From Spirochaetia bacterium (GTDB lineage: Bacteria > Spirochaetota > Leptospiria > Leptospirales > Leptonemataceae): a stretch of DNA of 57,682 nt. Made by a program: the position numbers and the translations under genes. Position 1 is the first letter of the stretch; each line of letters begins with the position of its first letter. The notes under the pieces are model-generated. The model was not told the origin of the DNA. It searched no databases and saw nothing but the letters and a program-made list of their open reading frames with translations. Positions 28,931-37,644 of this stretch are shown one piece after another. The stretch covers positions 1 through 57,682 of the forward strand of contig JAIOPQ010000109.1 in the NCBI GenBank assembly GCA_021413825.1. The letters are read 5' to 3'.

Positions 28931-30868
28931 ATGTTCCAAAAATTCGGTGAGATAGCACTGCCAATTCCCGTGGCAGAAACATTTACGTATGAACTCAAAG
29001 GCCCAGGTTTTGAGCCTGGCATGCTCCTGGATCTCAGATTCAGAAAGAAGCAGATGCAGGGGATTTTGCTCAGAATCCACGGCGAAGTTCCGGCATTTGC
29101 AACTGAATCGATTGAATCGCCTGGACCGATTGTAGTTACAGCAGATCAGATGGTTCTGGCAAATTGGATGGCCGATTATTACCTCGCAGGACCAGGTGAA
29201 GCCCTTTCGAAAATGTTTCCTGCTCCCGCCCGTCGGAATGCAAAGGCGAAGAAGGTCGAAAAAAAAGTAACCAGGCCTGCCAATTTTGCTCCAAGGCATG
29301 TTTTGAATGCGGAGCAAGCCCGAGCGTTTTCGGATATCCTCAGCATGTCACGTGAGGGAAAGCGCAAACATCTGCTCCAGGGAATAACCGGCTCTGGCAA
29401 AACAGAAGTTTACGTGCACCTGCTGGCACATATTCTAAAATCGGGTGGAAGTGCGATACTAATTGTACCTGAGATTTCATTAACCCTGCAAATGGTAGAA
29501 CGCCTTCGCGCTGTATTTGGGGATGAAATTGCTCTCTTGCACTCCGGTCTAAAGCCAAAAGAACGCTGGGAGACCTACGCTTCGGTCCTAAAAAAAGAAC
29601 GTCGCATAGCCGTAGGCACAAGGTCTGCGATATTTGCCCCCATGCGGCCAAATCTTATCATCATAGATGAAGAGCATGACGGGTCGTATAAAGAGCACAG
29701 CACTCCGCGCTATGACGCTCGCTTTATTGCCGCTCATCTGGCTGACTTGTACGGGGCTACGCTCGTTCAAGGATCAGCGACGCCAAGACTGGAAAGCAAG
29801 GTAACAGCCCAAATTCACCTGCTGAACGCAAGGGCCACGGGAGCCTCTCTATCCGGTGTGGAAATTGTTTCAGCGCAAGAGTCGCATCTGTCAGTCCAGC
29901 TTTTCGATGCGCTTAAAGGAGCGCTTTCGCGCAAAGAAAAGAGCATCCTGTTATTGAATCGTCGTGGATACTATCCATTTCTCTACTGCAAGCAGTGCAA
30001 AGAATCCATTCAATGTCCCCGCTGCTCCGTTACTTTGCCTTTGCATAAGAATGGATACTTGATCTGTCACTATTGCGGATTCAGTCGTCCTGACGATGGC
30101 AAATGCGATCGGTGCAGTTCACCCGTTAAGAGACTTGGCCTTGGCACGCAGCGAATGGAAGAGATTCTGCTTCAACTTTTTCCGGAGGCACGCATCGAGC
30201 GCCTCGATACAGACAGCGCGCGGAACGCTGCTGTAACAGAATGCATTGGCAGATTTCTGGGCGGTGAGATTGATATTCTTCTCGGGACACAGATGATTGC
30301 AAAGGGGCTGGATTCGCCTGACCTGACGGTTGTGGGCGTTCTCAAGGCAGATCAGGGATTGCTTATGCCAGATTTTCGTGCTGCTGAGCGAACGTTTGCT
30401 CTTCTGACACAGGTTGCCGGGCGCGCCGGTAGATCAAAGGCAGGCCGGGTTATCTTTGAAGCAATGGATACCGATCATCCGATTTTGAAACTTGCAGCTA
30501 ACCAGGATTACGAGGCATTCTACAAAAACGAAATCGAAGATCGTCGAAGTGCGTTCTATCCGCCGTTCTCAAGGATTGCACGGTTATTGATTCGTTCGGA
30601 GGATGAGACCGAAAGCGAAAACGACGCAAAGGAACTGGCAAAAATGCTCACGAGCACCGGAATATTTTCCGGTGGTGATCCAGACTTGCTCGGGCCCGCG
30701 CCTGCGCCGATTTACAGGGTGAACGAACAATACAGAAATCATATGATTATTAAGGCAACGGACTTTGACGCAGTTCATAGCGTTTTAAAATCTGTACTGC
30801 CAGTATTTAGAAAGACCCAGAAAAAAAGTTATCTTGAGATTGATCTAGATCCCGTGGATCTACTCTAG
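28931..30868 (+). CDS. priA: Primosomal protein N' (replication restart helicase)
   Basis: PriA recognises stalled forks and reloads the replisome. The 645 residues contain an N-terminal DNA-binding region, Walker A GITGSGKTEVY (about 150-160), the DEEHDGSYK box (about 244-252), and the zinc-binding cysteine clusters CKQCKESIQCPRC, ICHYCGF and CDRC (about 355-400). The helicase C-terminal domain has GTQMIAKGLD and QVAGRAGRS. It lies directly upstream of fmt, as in many bacteria, with only seven bases between the stop and the fmt ATG. Confidence 0.95.
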   Translation: MFQKFGEIALPIPVAETFTYELKGPGFEPGMLLDLRFRKKQMQGILLRIHGEVPAFATESIESPGPIVVTADQMVLANWMADYYLAGPGEALSKMFPAPARRNAKAKKVEKKVTRPANFAPRHVLNAEQARAFSDILSMSREGKRKHLLQGITGSGKTEVYVHLLAHILKSGGSAILIVPEISLTLQMVERLRAVFGDEIALLHSGLKPKERWETYASVLKKERRIAVGTRSAIFAPMRPNLIIIDEEHDGSYKEHSTPRYDARFIAAHLADLYGATLVQGSATPRLESKVTAQIHLLNARATGASLSGVEIVSAQESHLSVQLFDALKGALSRKEKSILLLNRRGYYPFLYCKQCKESIQCPRCSVTLPLHKNGYLICHYCGFSRPDDGKCDRCSSPVKRLGLGTQRMEEILLQLFPEARIERLDTDSARNAAVTECIGRFLGGEIDILLGTQMIAKGLDSPDLTVVGVLKADQGLLMPDFRAAERTFALLTQVAGRAGRSKAGRVIFEAMDTDHPILKLAANQDYEAFYKNEIEDRRSAFYPPFSRIARLLIRSEDETESENDAKELAKMLTSTGIFSGGDPDLLGPAPAPIYRVNEQYRNHMIIKATDFDAVHSVLKSVLPVFRKTQKKSYLEIDLDPVDLL

Positions 30869-30875
30869 GAGTGGT

Positions 30876-31802
30876 ATGAAGATTGGATATTTTGGAAGCC
30901 CGGAAATTTCCGCGCGGCTGCTTTCTGCGATCGCAGAGAAGCATGAAATTGTTTTTGTAGTTTCCAATCCCGATAAACCTCGGGGCAGGGAAGGAACACC
31001 ACAGCCAACTGCAGTCTCTGAGCTCGCGCTCTCACGGGGATTTTCGTTGTATCGTCCTCAGACTCTAAAAGACGGTCTCACTGATGCGCACCTCGCTTCG
31101 CACAATGCAGATGCTTTCGTGATTTTCGCCTACGGTAGATTGTTGCCCCGGGCAACGTTTGATATTGCTCCGGGTGGTTGCTTTAATCTGCATGCGTCGC
31201 TCTTACCAGAATTGCGCGGTGCTTCACCGATTCAAAGTGCATTGCTCCTTGGAAAATCAAAGACTGGTTGGACATTTCAAGAAATCACAGAGGAACTTGA
31301 TGCAGGCGATGTGCTGGGACAAATCGTAGTTCCAATTGATCCTGCGGATCGCACCAGCGAATTGACTGAACGACTTATGCCAGCCGGGATTTCTCTGACT
31401 CTGGAAGTTCTGGCTGATCTAAAGCGGTGCCGTGAAAAGGCAGTGAAACAGGAATCGAGTCAGGCCACATTCTGTTCTAAGATATCAAAAGCAGCCGCCC
31501 GAATCTCCTGGGATTCCCCGGCTGAATCCATCGTGAATGCTGTACGCGGCTATTTTCCTTCGCCGGTGGCCTGGTCGACCCTGGATGGCAAAACTTTGAA
31601 AATCCTGCGGGCCAATCAGGTGGAAATGACATTGAAAAATGCGGCTCCTGGCAGGATTTGGACAGAAAAGGATCGGTTCTTTGTTTCCACTGGTCGAGGC
31701 ACGATTGAGATCCTCGAACTGCAAATGGAAGGAAAGAAAGCCCTAACAACTTCCGAGTTTTTGCGCGGCTTCCGGTTCAGAGAAGGAATGGCTCTAGTAT
31801 AG
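30876..31802 (+). CDS. fmt: Methionyl-tRNA formyltransferase
   Basis: Fmt formylates initiator Met-tRNA using 10-formyl-THF. An AGGAG ribosome binding site precedes the ATG. In the 308 residues, the catalytic core shows IGYFGSPEIS at the start, FAYGRLLP, and NLHASLLPELRGASPIQ (about 103-119), which contains the conserved Asn and His. The catalytic Asp lies in EELDAGDVL. The C-terminal tRNA-binding domain (about 205-305) includes ARISWDSPAESIVNAVRG. No def gene is visible next to it. It is followed by a PASTA protein and rpe. Confidence 0.94.
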   Translation: MKIGYFGSPEISARLLSAIAEKHEIVFVVSNPDKPRGREGTPQPTAVSELALSRGFSLYRPQTLKDGLTDAHLASHNADAFVIFAYGRLLPRATFDIAPGGCFNLHASLLPELRGASPIQSALLLGKSKTGWTFQEITEELDAGDVLGQIVVPIDPADRTSELTERLMPAGISLTLEVLADLKRCREKAVKQESSQATFCSKISKAAARISWDSPAESIVNAVRGYFPSPVAWSTLDGKTLKILRANQVEMTLKNAAPGRIWTEKDRFFVSTGRGTIEILELQMEGKKALTTSEFLRGFRFREGMALV

Positions 31803-31816
31803 CCTCAGGATTTCAA

Positions 31817-32845
31817 ATGAAAGAAAGACCGGAATATAAATTTTTTACATCCACATCACGACTCGTTCTATACATGGCGCTCGCTCTTGGAATTTTTTTC
31901 TCGGCTGCGTTCCTTGTGTTCATGCTGCGCAGTTCGGGCTCGGCAGAATTTCCAATGCCAGATCTAGTCGGTAAGTATTACATCGATGTTCACAACGATC
32001 TTGCGCGGAATCAACTGCGTATTGTCATTCAAAAGAAAGCGTATCCGGATCGCGCTGCAGGTGTTATTCTCTCGCAGAGTATTGTGCCCGGCGCCAGCGT
32101 AAGCGTTCGTGAGAAAGTTTACATCACCGTAAATCAACCAGAACCAATGCTTCAGATGCCAGACCTTGTGGGTGTTCCACTCGATACAGCTAAATCGCGT
32201 CTTGCAAGTATGCCATCAGAAGAGGATGTCTACTCGCTTCAACTAGCAGCAATTTCGTATGTGCCTATGCCGAATGTTCCGGCAAACACTGTCATCGCTC
32301 AGTTTCCAGCTGCAAAGGAAAACGTCGCTCCAATGGAGCGTGCCTATCTACTCGTTTCATCCGTGGAAGGAGCCAGGCCGGAGGGTGTGAAGCCAGAGCC
32401 AGGGAAACCTGCAGCGCCCCAGACCAGCAACATGGAAAGTCCTGTTGGTCAAAATATTGCAATTGCTGCGGAAATGTTCGCACGCAGAAATATTGAGTAT
32501 AGAATTCGCTCGGTTGTTTCTCCTCCTTCGTTTGCAGATTCAGGAATTGTCAAGGGATTTGAGACACAGGGCAATGTGTATTTGCTCGACGTGTATTACA
32601 AAAAACCCGGTGAGCGTTATAAGAACGGCCTTGAGAGAATTGATGTTGAACTCGATGAGCCGGGTATTTGTAAAGGCGAACTGATTTCTGGAGACTCTTC
32701 AAAGCTATTCTTTGTAACGGGCGATCGCAAAGCCGCAGAAGACAAAAAGACTCCGCTGGTTTTTTACAGAAAGGGAGAGGTCCAGGTAAAGATTACCTGC
32801 GGCGACTCTACTGTTTATAGAAAGCGTTTTCATCCTGAAGCTTGA
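31817..32845 (+). CDS. Membrane-anchored PASTA-domain protein
   Basis: The 342-residue protein has a short cytoplasmic N terminus, one membrane helix (about 16-37), then two clear PASTA repeats (PMPDLVGKYYIDVHNDLARN and QMPDLVGVPLDTAKSRL) and a less clear third region, followed by a Pro/Glu linker and a C-terminal beta-rich domain of unknown type. PASTA domains bind peptidoglycan fragments or muropeptides in kinases and PBPs. Here there is no kinase or transpeptidase domain. The gene sits between fmt and rpe and its stop overlaps the rpe start (TGATG). Confidence 0.83.
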   Translation: MKERPEYKFFTSTSRLVLYMALALGIFFSAAFLVFMLRSSGSAEFPMPDLVGKYYIDVHNDLARNQLRIVIQKKAYPDRAAGVILSQSIVPGASVSVREKVYITVNQPEPMLQMPDLVGVPLDTAKSRLASMPSEEDVYSLQLAAISYVPMPNVPANTVIAQFPAAKENVAPMERAYLLVSSVEGARPEGVKPEPGKPAAPQTSNMESPVGQNIAIAAEMFARRNIEYRIRSVVSPPSFADSGIVKGFETQGNVYLLDVYYKKPGERYKNGLERIDVELDEPGICKGELISGDSSKLFFVTGDRKAAEDKKTPLVFYRKGEVQVKITCGDSTVYRKRFHPEA

Positions 32846-33492
32846 TGAAAATCTCTCCTTCGATTCTTGCAGCTGACCTGCTGGATTTAAAATCGATTCT
32901 GGGCGGTCTCGATAGCCGAGTCGATTTTATTCACCTGGACGTAATGGACGGACACTTCGTTCCGCAGCTTTCTTTTGGAGAGCGCGTGGCTGAACTGGTA
33001 AAATCGCATACAGATATCCCCCTGGATGTTCACTTGATGGTGGATCAGCCAGAGATCGAAGTTCCTAAGTATTACAAACTAAAACCGCATAACATCACAT
33101 TTCATATTGAAGCTACTAATTTTCCGGTCAGACTGGCCCGTGAAATTCGCGATCAGGGAATCATTCCAGGCATCGTTCTAAATCCAGGCACGCCCGTATC
33201 TCGCCTTGAACCCGTCATCGACGAGATCGGACTCATTTTGATTATGAGCGTAGAGCCAGGATTTTACGGACAGAAGTTCCTGGAATTGGCTTATGAAAAG
33301 ATCCGTCAGGCGCGAACGTTGATTGGAACTCGTAACATTCTCATCGAAGGCGACGGTGGAATCAATCAGGCCAATATTAAGTCCCTGGCTCAGGCCGGAG
33401 TTCAGATGGCTGTAGTTGGTGCTGCCTGTTTCGGTGGCCCGGAGTCGCCAGCCGAGCGCGCGGGCATCCTCAAGCAAGCAGCTGCGTCGTAA
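32845..33492 (+). CDS. rpe: Ribulose-phosphate 3-epimerase
   Basis: Rpe interconverts ribulose 5-phosphate and xylulose 5-phosphate in the pentose phosphate pathway. The 215-residue TIM barrel begins KISPSILAADLLDL. Metal and catalytic residues lie in FIHLDVMDGHFVPQLSFG (about 30-47), in DVHLMVDQPE, and in IMSVEPGFYGQKF; the phosphate-binding end shows EGDGGIN and VVGAACFGG. I chose ATG 32845; a TTG one codon upstream is less likely. It is the last gene of the + strand run and converges on the minus-strand lipoprotein gene 18 bases away. Confidence 0.95.
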   Translation: MKISPSILAADLLDLKSILGGLDSRVDFIHLDVMDGHFVPQLSFGERVAELVKSHTDIPLDVHLMVDQPEIEVPKYYKLKPHNITFHIEATNFPVRLAREIRDQGIIPGIVLNPGTPVSRLEPVIDEIGLILIMSVEPGFYGQKFLELAYEKIRQARTLIGTRNILIEGDGGINQANIKSLAQAGVQMAVVGAACFGGPESPAERAGILKQAAAS

Positions 33493-33510
33493 CGGTCGGC
33501 CGCGCACACC

Positions 33511-34620
33511 TTATCGGTCAATCGACGTGACACATGCCCGAACTAAATTTCCGGCGATAGCACTGGATATATACGTAAGGGTGAAATCAGAATTCACTTT
33601 GTAAGCGGCTACTTCTCCGGCTGCAGTGAAACGGGTCAGATACAAGAACCGACCTGCGCGATCCATGCAACCCGTGGCAAAGTTGCTGCCACTCAAACCG
33701 CTCATTGTATTGAGGAGTGAAAGCGATTTGTCCGCGTTGATCTGAAACAGTCGTATGGCTGGAGTGGTCGAGTCGGTCACGTATAGATACTGTTCATTCG
33801 GATGCATGAGCACCACAACTGCATTCACTGTGATATTTGATACGACCGTTGGGACTCCCGTGCTTTGATTGATTGCGTATGAGAGAAGGCGCGTCCCGGT
33901 GTTTGAGGCAAAGAACATACCCGTCCCGTCTGATGTGAATATGGCGTATGCAGGTTCTTCCACTCCGGTGATGTTTGTATTTCCCTGGGAAACAAGGGTT
34001 CCACCGTTGTTAGTCAGGAACGTGTTGATACCACCTATTCCGCCGGAACTATTACTACTTGTTCCGTACAGGAAATTCCCTGTGGGATGAAGGGCCAAAA
34101 ATTGGCTATTGGCAGGCTCCGAAAAATCCACAAGAGTCGCGGCCTGCACTATACCGGAGGAAAGGGGACTACGATAAATCCAGGTTTGACCAGATTGGAC
34201 GCTATTGAAATAAAGTGCGCTGCCGTCCTGGCGAACATGTACACGATGCGTTGCAGAATCTCCTGGGCTAACAGACGCGGCGAATGTTAAAGCGCCAGAG
34301 TCGCGATCAAATGTGTAAGACGTGGCGCCATTGCTACCGGCCAGAGTCTGATACACGTAAGGCAGGTTCGGATGAATGTCCACTCCAATGCCAGAAGCCG
34401 CCGGTGTCATGGTAGAGGCAAGCGTCAGAGCACCCGTGTCTTGATCTATTCGGAAGGATCGAAACGTAATATCCCCGGAGTTCGCTGTAAATAAGAGCTT
34501 GCTATAAGAACTTCCGGCCGCAGAGGGAATTCCAAGGAGCGCCAGCTCTGGAATATTGTTTGTAGTTGGCGGAAAACAGCCCACTGTTGCGATCAGAAAG
34601 AAGGTGAATGGACGTACCAT
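33511..34620 (-). CDS. Beta-propeller lipoprotein, lactonase-like fold
   Basis: The protein starts at ATG 34620 and begins with a signal peptide ending in a lipobox (TFFLIATVGC), so the mature protein probably carries a lipid at that Cys. The remaining 350 residues show six to seven repeated propeller blades with the pattern LTFxxxVSPG...HVRxDGSALYF...RLLSYAINQSTG...LMHPNEQYLYVTD, typical of the seven-bladed 6-phosphogluconolactonase-like family (PF10282 type). In spirochaetes such proteins are usually of unknown role. It is one of only two minus-strand genes. A TAGAAT -10-like element lies at 34642-34647 on the minus strand. Confidence 0.78.
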   Translation of the reverse strand: MVRPFTFFLIATVGCFPPTTNNIPELALLGIPSAAGSSYSKLLFTANSGDITFRSFRIDQDTGALTLASTMTPAASGIGVDIHPNLPYVYQTLAGSNGATSYTFDRDSGALTFAASVSPGDSATHRVHVRQDGSALYFNSVQSGQTWIYRSPLSSGIVQAATLVDFSEPANSQFLALHPTGNFLYGTSSNSSGGIGGINTFLTNNGGTLVSQGNTNITGVEEPAYAIFTSDGTGMFFASNTGTRLLSYAINQSTGVPTVVSNITVNAVVVLMHPNEQYLYVTDSTTPAIRLFQINADKSLSLLNTMSGLSGSNFATGCMDRAGRFLYLTRFTAAGEVAAYKVNSDFTLTYISSAIAGNLVRACVTSIDR

Positions 34621-34641
34621 CTGCACAGGTCGTGTGTTACA

Positions 34642-34647
34642 ATTCTA
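34642..34647 (-). promoter_or_regulatory. Possible -10 element for the propeller lipoprotein gene
   Basis: Read on the minus strand, TAGAAT matches TATAAT at five of six positions and lies 22 bases upstream of the ATG at 34620. No good -35 hexamer is found 16-18 bases further upstream. This is a weak call. Confidence 0.3.
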
Positions 34648-34740
34648 TCACCCATCGGCAACCTCGATTAGTGCAAGGCCCTCGCGCCCGGGGCACAGGC
34701 CATCAATCCCTGACCTCCGGGACAAACCCCGCTAAAAAAC

Positions 34741-34770
34741 TTGACATAAGGTCCTGCATTTCAAAATAGA
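34741..34770 (+). promoter_or_regulatory. Possible promoter for the rpsP operon
   Basis: A perfect TTGACA -35 hexamer is at 34741-34746. The A/T-rich stretch CAAAATAGA at 34762-34770 could serve as the -10, but its match to TATAAT is poor. If used, transcription would start almost at the rpsP GTG (34774), implying no leader or a very short one. I see no Shine-Dalgarno sequence between the element and the GTG. The 147-bp gap between the propeller lipoprotein and rpsP holds nothing else I can identify. Confidence 0.4.
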
Positions 34771-34773
34771 CCT

Positions 34774-35013
34774 GTGGTAAGACTTAGACTTCAAAGATAC
34801 GGCACTAAAAAGCGGCCTTTTTATCGTCTCGTGGCTGCACATGGCACAAGCCGCCGTGATGGCCGTTTCATCGAACAGATTGGCTTTTTTGACCCGGTTA
34901 CCCGCATTGAACCAGTTCGCCTGAATTCAGAGCGTGTTAAATACTGGTTGGAGCATGGTGCTGTCCCAAGCCTCACAGTTCAGGGAATCCTGAAAAAGGC
35001 CGGAGCGCTGTAA
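34774..35013 (+). CDS. rpsP: 30S ribosomal protein S16
   Basis: S16 is a small-subunit assembly protein. The start is GTG, giving MVRLRLQRYGTKKRPFYRLV, the standard S16 N terminus. The SRRDGRFIEQIGFFDPVT segment and the SERVKYWLEHGAVPS ending are diagnostic. At 79 residues it has normal length. It opens the rpsP-khpA-rimM-trmD-rplS-rnhB operon, a very common order. The khpA-type frame starts with TTG immediately after the TAA. Confidence 0.96.
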   Translation: MVRLRLQRYGTKKRPFYRLVAAHGTSRRDGRFIEQIGFFDPVTRIEPVRLNSERVKYWLEHGAVPSLTVQGILKKAGAL

Positions 35014-35250
35014 TTGCAGGCAGGCATTTTACTCGAATACATCGTTTAATCGCTGGTAAGTAACCGCGAGGAAATCAAGATAGAAGAGATTCCTGGCGGA
35101 GAAGAAAGCGTTGTGGAAGTTCGTGTAGCTGACAACGACGTAGGCAAGATCATTGGAAAGAACGGAAGCGTAGCGCGTTCGCTGCGCACTGTCCTCATGG
35201 CATCTGGCATGAAGGACAAAAAGAACTACATTCTGGAAATCATCGACTGA
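35014..35250 (+). pseudogene. khpA: KhpA-type KH-domain RNA-binding protein with in-frame stop
   Basis: From TTG 35014, directly after the rpsP stop, the frame reads MQAGILLEYIV, then TAA at 35047-35049, then SLVSNREEIKIEE and a complete single KH domain with the GxxG loop in VGKIIGKNGSVARSLRTVL, ending NYILEIID at TGA 35248. Family members read LLEYIVKSLVSNP at the stop position, so one base (AAA to TAA) separates this from an intact 78-codon gene. KhpA binds RNA and is co-transcribed with rpsP/rimM in many bacteria. Either the gene is truly broken, translation restarts downstream (CTG 35053), or the base is a sequencing error. Confidence 0.85.
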
Positions 35251-35786
35251 ACCGCTGCGTTCCTGTCGCCAGAATCAAAAAAGACGTCGCTCCCTCTACC
35301 TATCGCTGTACAACACAGGGCGATGCTTTTTCTGGCATTCAGTCCTTCCCCATATCCGCATTCATTCATGTTCCCCCAAAGGGTGAGGATCCACTGGCGC
35401 CCCTAGCTCCAGGCTATGTCCCCAAACTCCATCCTGCAACGATCCTATCCCTTGTGAATCGCAAGGATGGGGTGCAACTCGTACTTACGGCCCATGAAGT
35501 TCCAGACGACCAACTCCAGGGGGCGTGGATTTATCTTGATTCTGAACTATGGGCAGAAGCAGGATCGCTCTATTTCTATCAGATCCAGGGCGCAACCGTG
35601 CAGGATGTATCGGGTAAAACTCGTGGGACGGTTGTTGACTTCCTGGATGCGGGCGGAAGCGGAGTGCTCGTCGTCCAATTGCCAGACGGGCAGGAAATCT
35701 ATCTGCCCAATCATACAGATTTTGTGAATTTTGAGCGGGTTGGAGAAGGGATCCTTGTCGCCCTTTCTATCGAGGACTTCCTTTGA
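35247..35786 (+). CDS. rimM: Ribosome maturation factor RimM
   Basis: RimM binds S19 and helps 16S rRNA 3' domain maturation. The frame is open well upstream of the first conventional start (GTG 35454). The preceding codons encode a plausible RimM N-terminal domain (CVPVARIKKDV, then FIHVPPKGED), so starting at the GTG would lose about 70 residues. No ATG, GTG or TTG exists in frame between the previous stop and this domain. The best start is CTG 35247, which overlaps the khpA stop (CTGA) and gives 179 residues, the usual RimM length. The C-terminal PRC-barrel part shows LYFYQIQGATVQDVSG and PDGQEIYLPNHTDFV. The stop overlaps trmD (TTGA). Confidence 0.82.
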   Translation: MNRCVPVARIKKDVAPSTYRCTTQGDAFSGIQSFPISAFIHVPPKGEDPLAPLAPGYVPKLHPATILSLVNRKDGVQLVLTAHEVPDDQLQGAWIYLDSELWAEAGSLYFYQIQGATVQDVSGKTRGTVVDFLDAGGSGVLVVQLPDGQEIYLPNHTDFVNFERVGEGILVALSIEDFL

Positions 35787-36448
35787 AATTCGAAGTTCTG
35801 ACCCTTTTTCCAGAGCGTTACGAGGCCTATGTCAATTCTGGCTTGCCCGCAAAGGCCGCAAAGAAAGGTTTGTTCCAAATAAAGGCCGTAAATCTTCGCG
35901 ATTTTGCTGATCCAAAAAGGAGCGGTAGAGTTGACGATACTCCGTATGGCGGAGGGCCAGGTATGCTGCTTGAGATTGGACCGGTTGACCGGGCCCTTCA
36001 AAGCATGGACCGATCAGGGCCAGTGATTCTGTTTACGCCTCGCGGCAAAACTTTGAATCAGCGCATGGTTGAGCGTTATGCGACATTGCAAAACGTCACT
36101 CTGCTCTGTGGCTATTATGAAGGCGTAGACGAGCGAATCGCTGCTCATCTGGCAAACGAACATGTTTCTCTTGGAGACTTTGTTCTGGGTTCGGGTGATC
36201 TTGCAGCTCTTTGCTTGATTGAAGCTGTGACCAGGCTTTTGCCTGGCTACATGGGCTCGGATGAAAGTGCTACGGAAGAGAGTAGCAATCTGGAAGGATT
36301 GCTCGAATATCCGCAGTACACACGGCCGAGAGATTATAACGGGTGGTTGGTTCCGGAAGTTTTACTTTCAGGTGATCACGGAAAGATTCGGGAATGGAGA
36401 AGACAGCAACAAGAGCTGATCACAAAACAGAGGAAAAGTCATGAGTGA
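35783..36448 (+). CDS. trmD: tRNA (guanine37-N1)-methyltransferase
   Basis: TrmD methylates G37 of tRNAs reading CNN codons, preventing frameshifts. The start is TTG, overlapping the rimM stop. The 221-residue trefoil-knot protein has [12 protein letters not shown] at the N terminus, [13 protein letters not shown] (about 53-65), [13 protein letters not shown] (about 109-121, SAM knot) and [20 protein letters not shown]. The [12 protein letters not shown] segment contributes to catalysis. It overlaps rplS by eight bases. Confidence 0.95.
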   Translation: MKFEVLTLFPERYEAYVNSGLPAKAAKKGLFQIKAVNLRDFADPKRSGRVDDTPYGGGPGMLLEIGPVDRALQSMDRSGPVILFTPRGKTLNQRMVERYATLQNVTLLCGYYEGVDERIAAHLANEHVSLGDFVLGSGDLAALCLIEAVTRLLPGYMGSDESATEESSNLEGLLEYPQYTRPRDYNGWLVPEVLLSGDHGKIREWRRQQQELITKQRKSHE

Positions 36449-36983
36449 AGGTCAAGAAAACGAAGTACAAGAAACAGCAGCGCCTGCAGCAAAGGCTGAG
36501 AGCATTACAATTTTCGTAGGTGGCGGAAAGCTAGTCACTACGCATGCTTCGTTCAAACCCAAAACGCATCCGGAATTTGGCGTTGGTGACACAGTCCGCG
36601 TGCATTACAAAATCAAAGAAGGCGACAAAGAGCGCGTACAGAGTTATGAAGGAACTGTAACTTCAATTCGTGGATCTGGCGCTGGCCGCACGTTTAAAGT
36701 ACGCAGGATTTCGCATGATATCGGCGTTGAGCGTATCTTCCCATTTGAATCACCACTGATTGCAAAGCTGGAAGTAGTTCGGAAGGGTCGTGTTCGTCGT
36801 GCTAAACTGTTCTACCTGCGTCACAAGTCAGGTAAAGAAGGACGCATCAAAGAACAATTCCAGGAACATCCAGGGGCTGCTGCAAAGGCTCAAGCAAAGG
36901 TCAAAGTAAAAGCAGAAAAGGCTCCCAAAGCAGAGAAACCGGCCAAAGCTGAAAAAGGAAAAAAGAAAGCCAAATCAGCCTGA
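36441..36983 (+). CDS. rplS: 50S ribosomal protein L19 with extended ends
   Basis: L19 lies at the interface of the ribosomal subunits. The core (about 38-140) is recognisable by [40 protein letters not shown] and [20 protein letters not shown]. The protein has 180 residues compared with about 115 in E. coli. The extra sequence is an N-terminal segment of about 30 residues and a C-terminal Ala/Lys-rich tail made of [19 protein letters not shown] repeats. A similar basic tail occurs on proS. The tail-coding DNA overlaps the likely beginning of rnhB. Confidence 0.95.
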   Translation: MSEGQENEVQETAAPAAKAESITIFVGGGKLVTTHASFKPKTHPEFGVGDTVRVHYKIKEGDKERVQSYEGTVTSIRGSGAGRTFKVRRISHDIGVERIFPFESPLIAKLEVVRKGRVRRAKLFYLRHKSGKEGRIKEQFQEHPGAAAKAQAKVKVKAEKAPKAEKPAKAEKGKKKAKSA

Positions 36984-37644
36984 GGCATTTGAACCGGTTG
37001 AGCTCGAACTCCTGGGACAGGGAGTTCTGAGCGCCGGTGCCGATGAAGCTGGACGCGGGGCCTACGCTGGCCCCCTCGCTGTCGGCTGTGTAGCATTCCC
37101 CATTGAAGTTCTAACAAACCTGCCTCCGGAACTGGAAGGCCTGGGTGATTCAAAGCAAGTAACGGCTAAGCGACGTGAAGACCTGGCTCCCTGGATTCGT
37201 CACTTTGCTACATTTTCCTGCGTAATCTATATTTCCAATCGCATGATTGACAGGTACGGAATCAATCCCGGAACCGAATTCGCGCTCTTACAGGCACTCA
37301 AGCGCGCGCGCCATTCTGGACTTCCAGTGAAACGACTCCTCATGGATGGTCGATTTACATTTGATTCAATCAGGCGAGCCGGGTTTGAGTATGAGACGTT
37401 CAAACGCGGCGATTCAAGGCTGGCTACAATTGCAGCAGCGTCGATCCTGGCAAAGACAGGTCGCGACAAGCGCATGGAACGACTGGGGCGACATTTTCCA
37501 CTCTATGAGCTAGAATTCAACAAGGGCTATGGCACGGAGCGCCACAGAAGCCTGATCGCAGAACATGGAATTTCTCTCTTGCACAGGCAATCATTTGACA
37601 TCATAGAACAGCCGATGTTAGACTTTGGAACCATGGATTCATGA
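36949..37644 (+). CDS. rnhB: Ribonuclease HII (start codon uncertain)
   Basis: RNase HII cleaves RNA in RNA/DNA hybrids and at single ribonucleotides. The catalytic motifs are complete: [15 protein letters not shown] (Asp-Glu pair, about 37030-37075), [10 protein letters not shown], the [17 protein letters not shown] helix, and [13 protein letters not shown] with LLHRQSF. Homology begins near 36988 ([12 protein letters not shown]), but no ATG, GTG or TTG is in frame between the preceding stop near 36910 and that point; the first ATG (37243) would remove the active-site Asp and Glu. CTG 36949 or CTG 37012 are the only near-cognate candidates. With 36949 the protein has 231 residues. The stop overlaps the next ORF (ATGA). 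Confidence 0.85.
   Translation: MKKEKRKPNQPEAFEPVELELLGQGVLSAGADEAGRGAYAGPLAVGCVAFPIEVLTNLPPELEGLGDSKQVTAKRREDLAPWIRHFATFSCVIYISNRMIDRYGINPGTEFALLQALKRARHSGLPVKRLLMDGRFTFDSIRRAGFEYETFKRGDSRLATIAAASILAKTGRDKRMERLGRHFPLYELEFNKGYGTERHRSLIAEHGISLLHRQSFDIIEQPMLDFGTMDS

Noticed and set aside
33493..33510. Bidirectional terminator between rpe and the propeller lipoprotein
   Set aside because: The gap is only 18 bp and shows no convincing inverted repeat with flanking A and T runs.
35047..35049. TAA in khpA as a programmed recoding site
   Set aside because: No downstream structure or known recoding context for TAA is visible; a mutation, base error or re-initiation is simpler.
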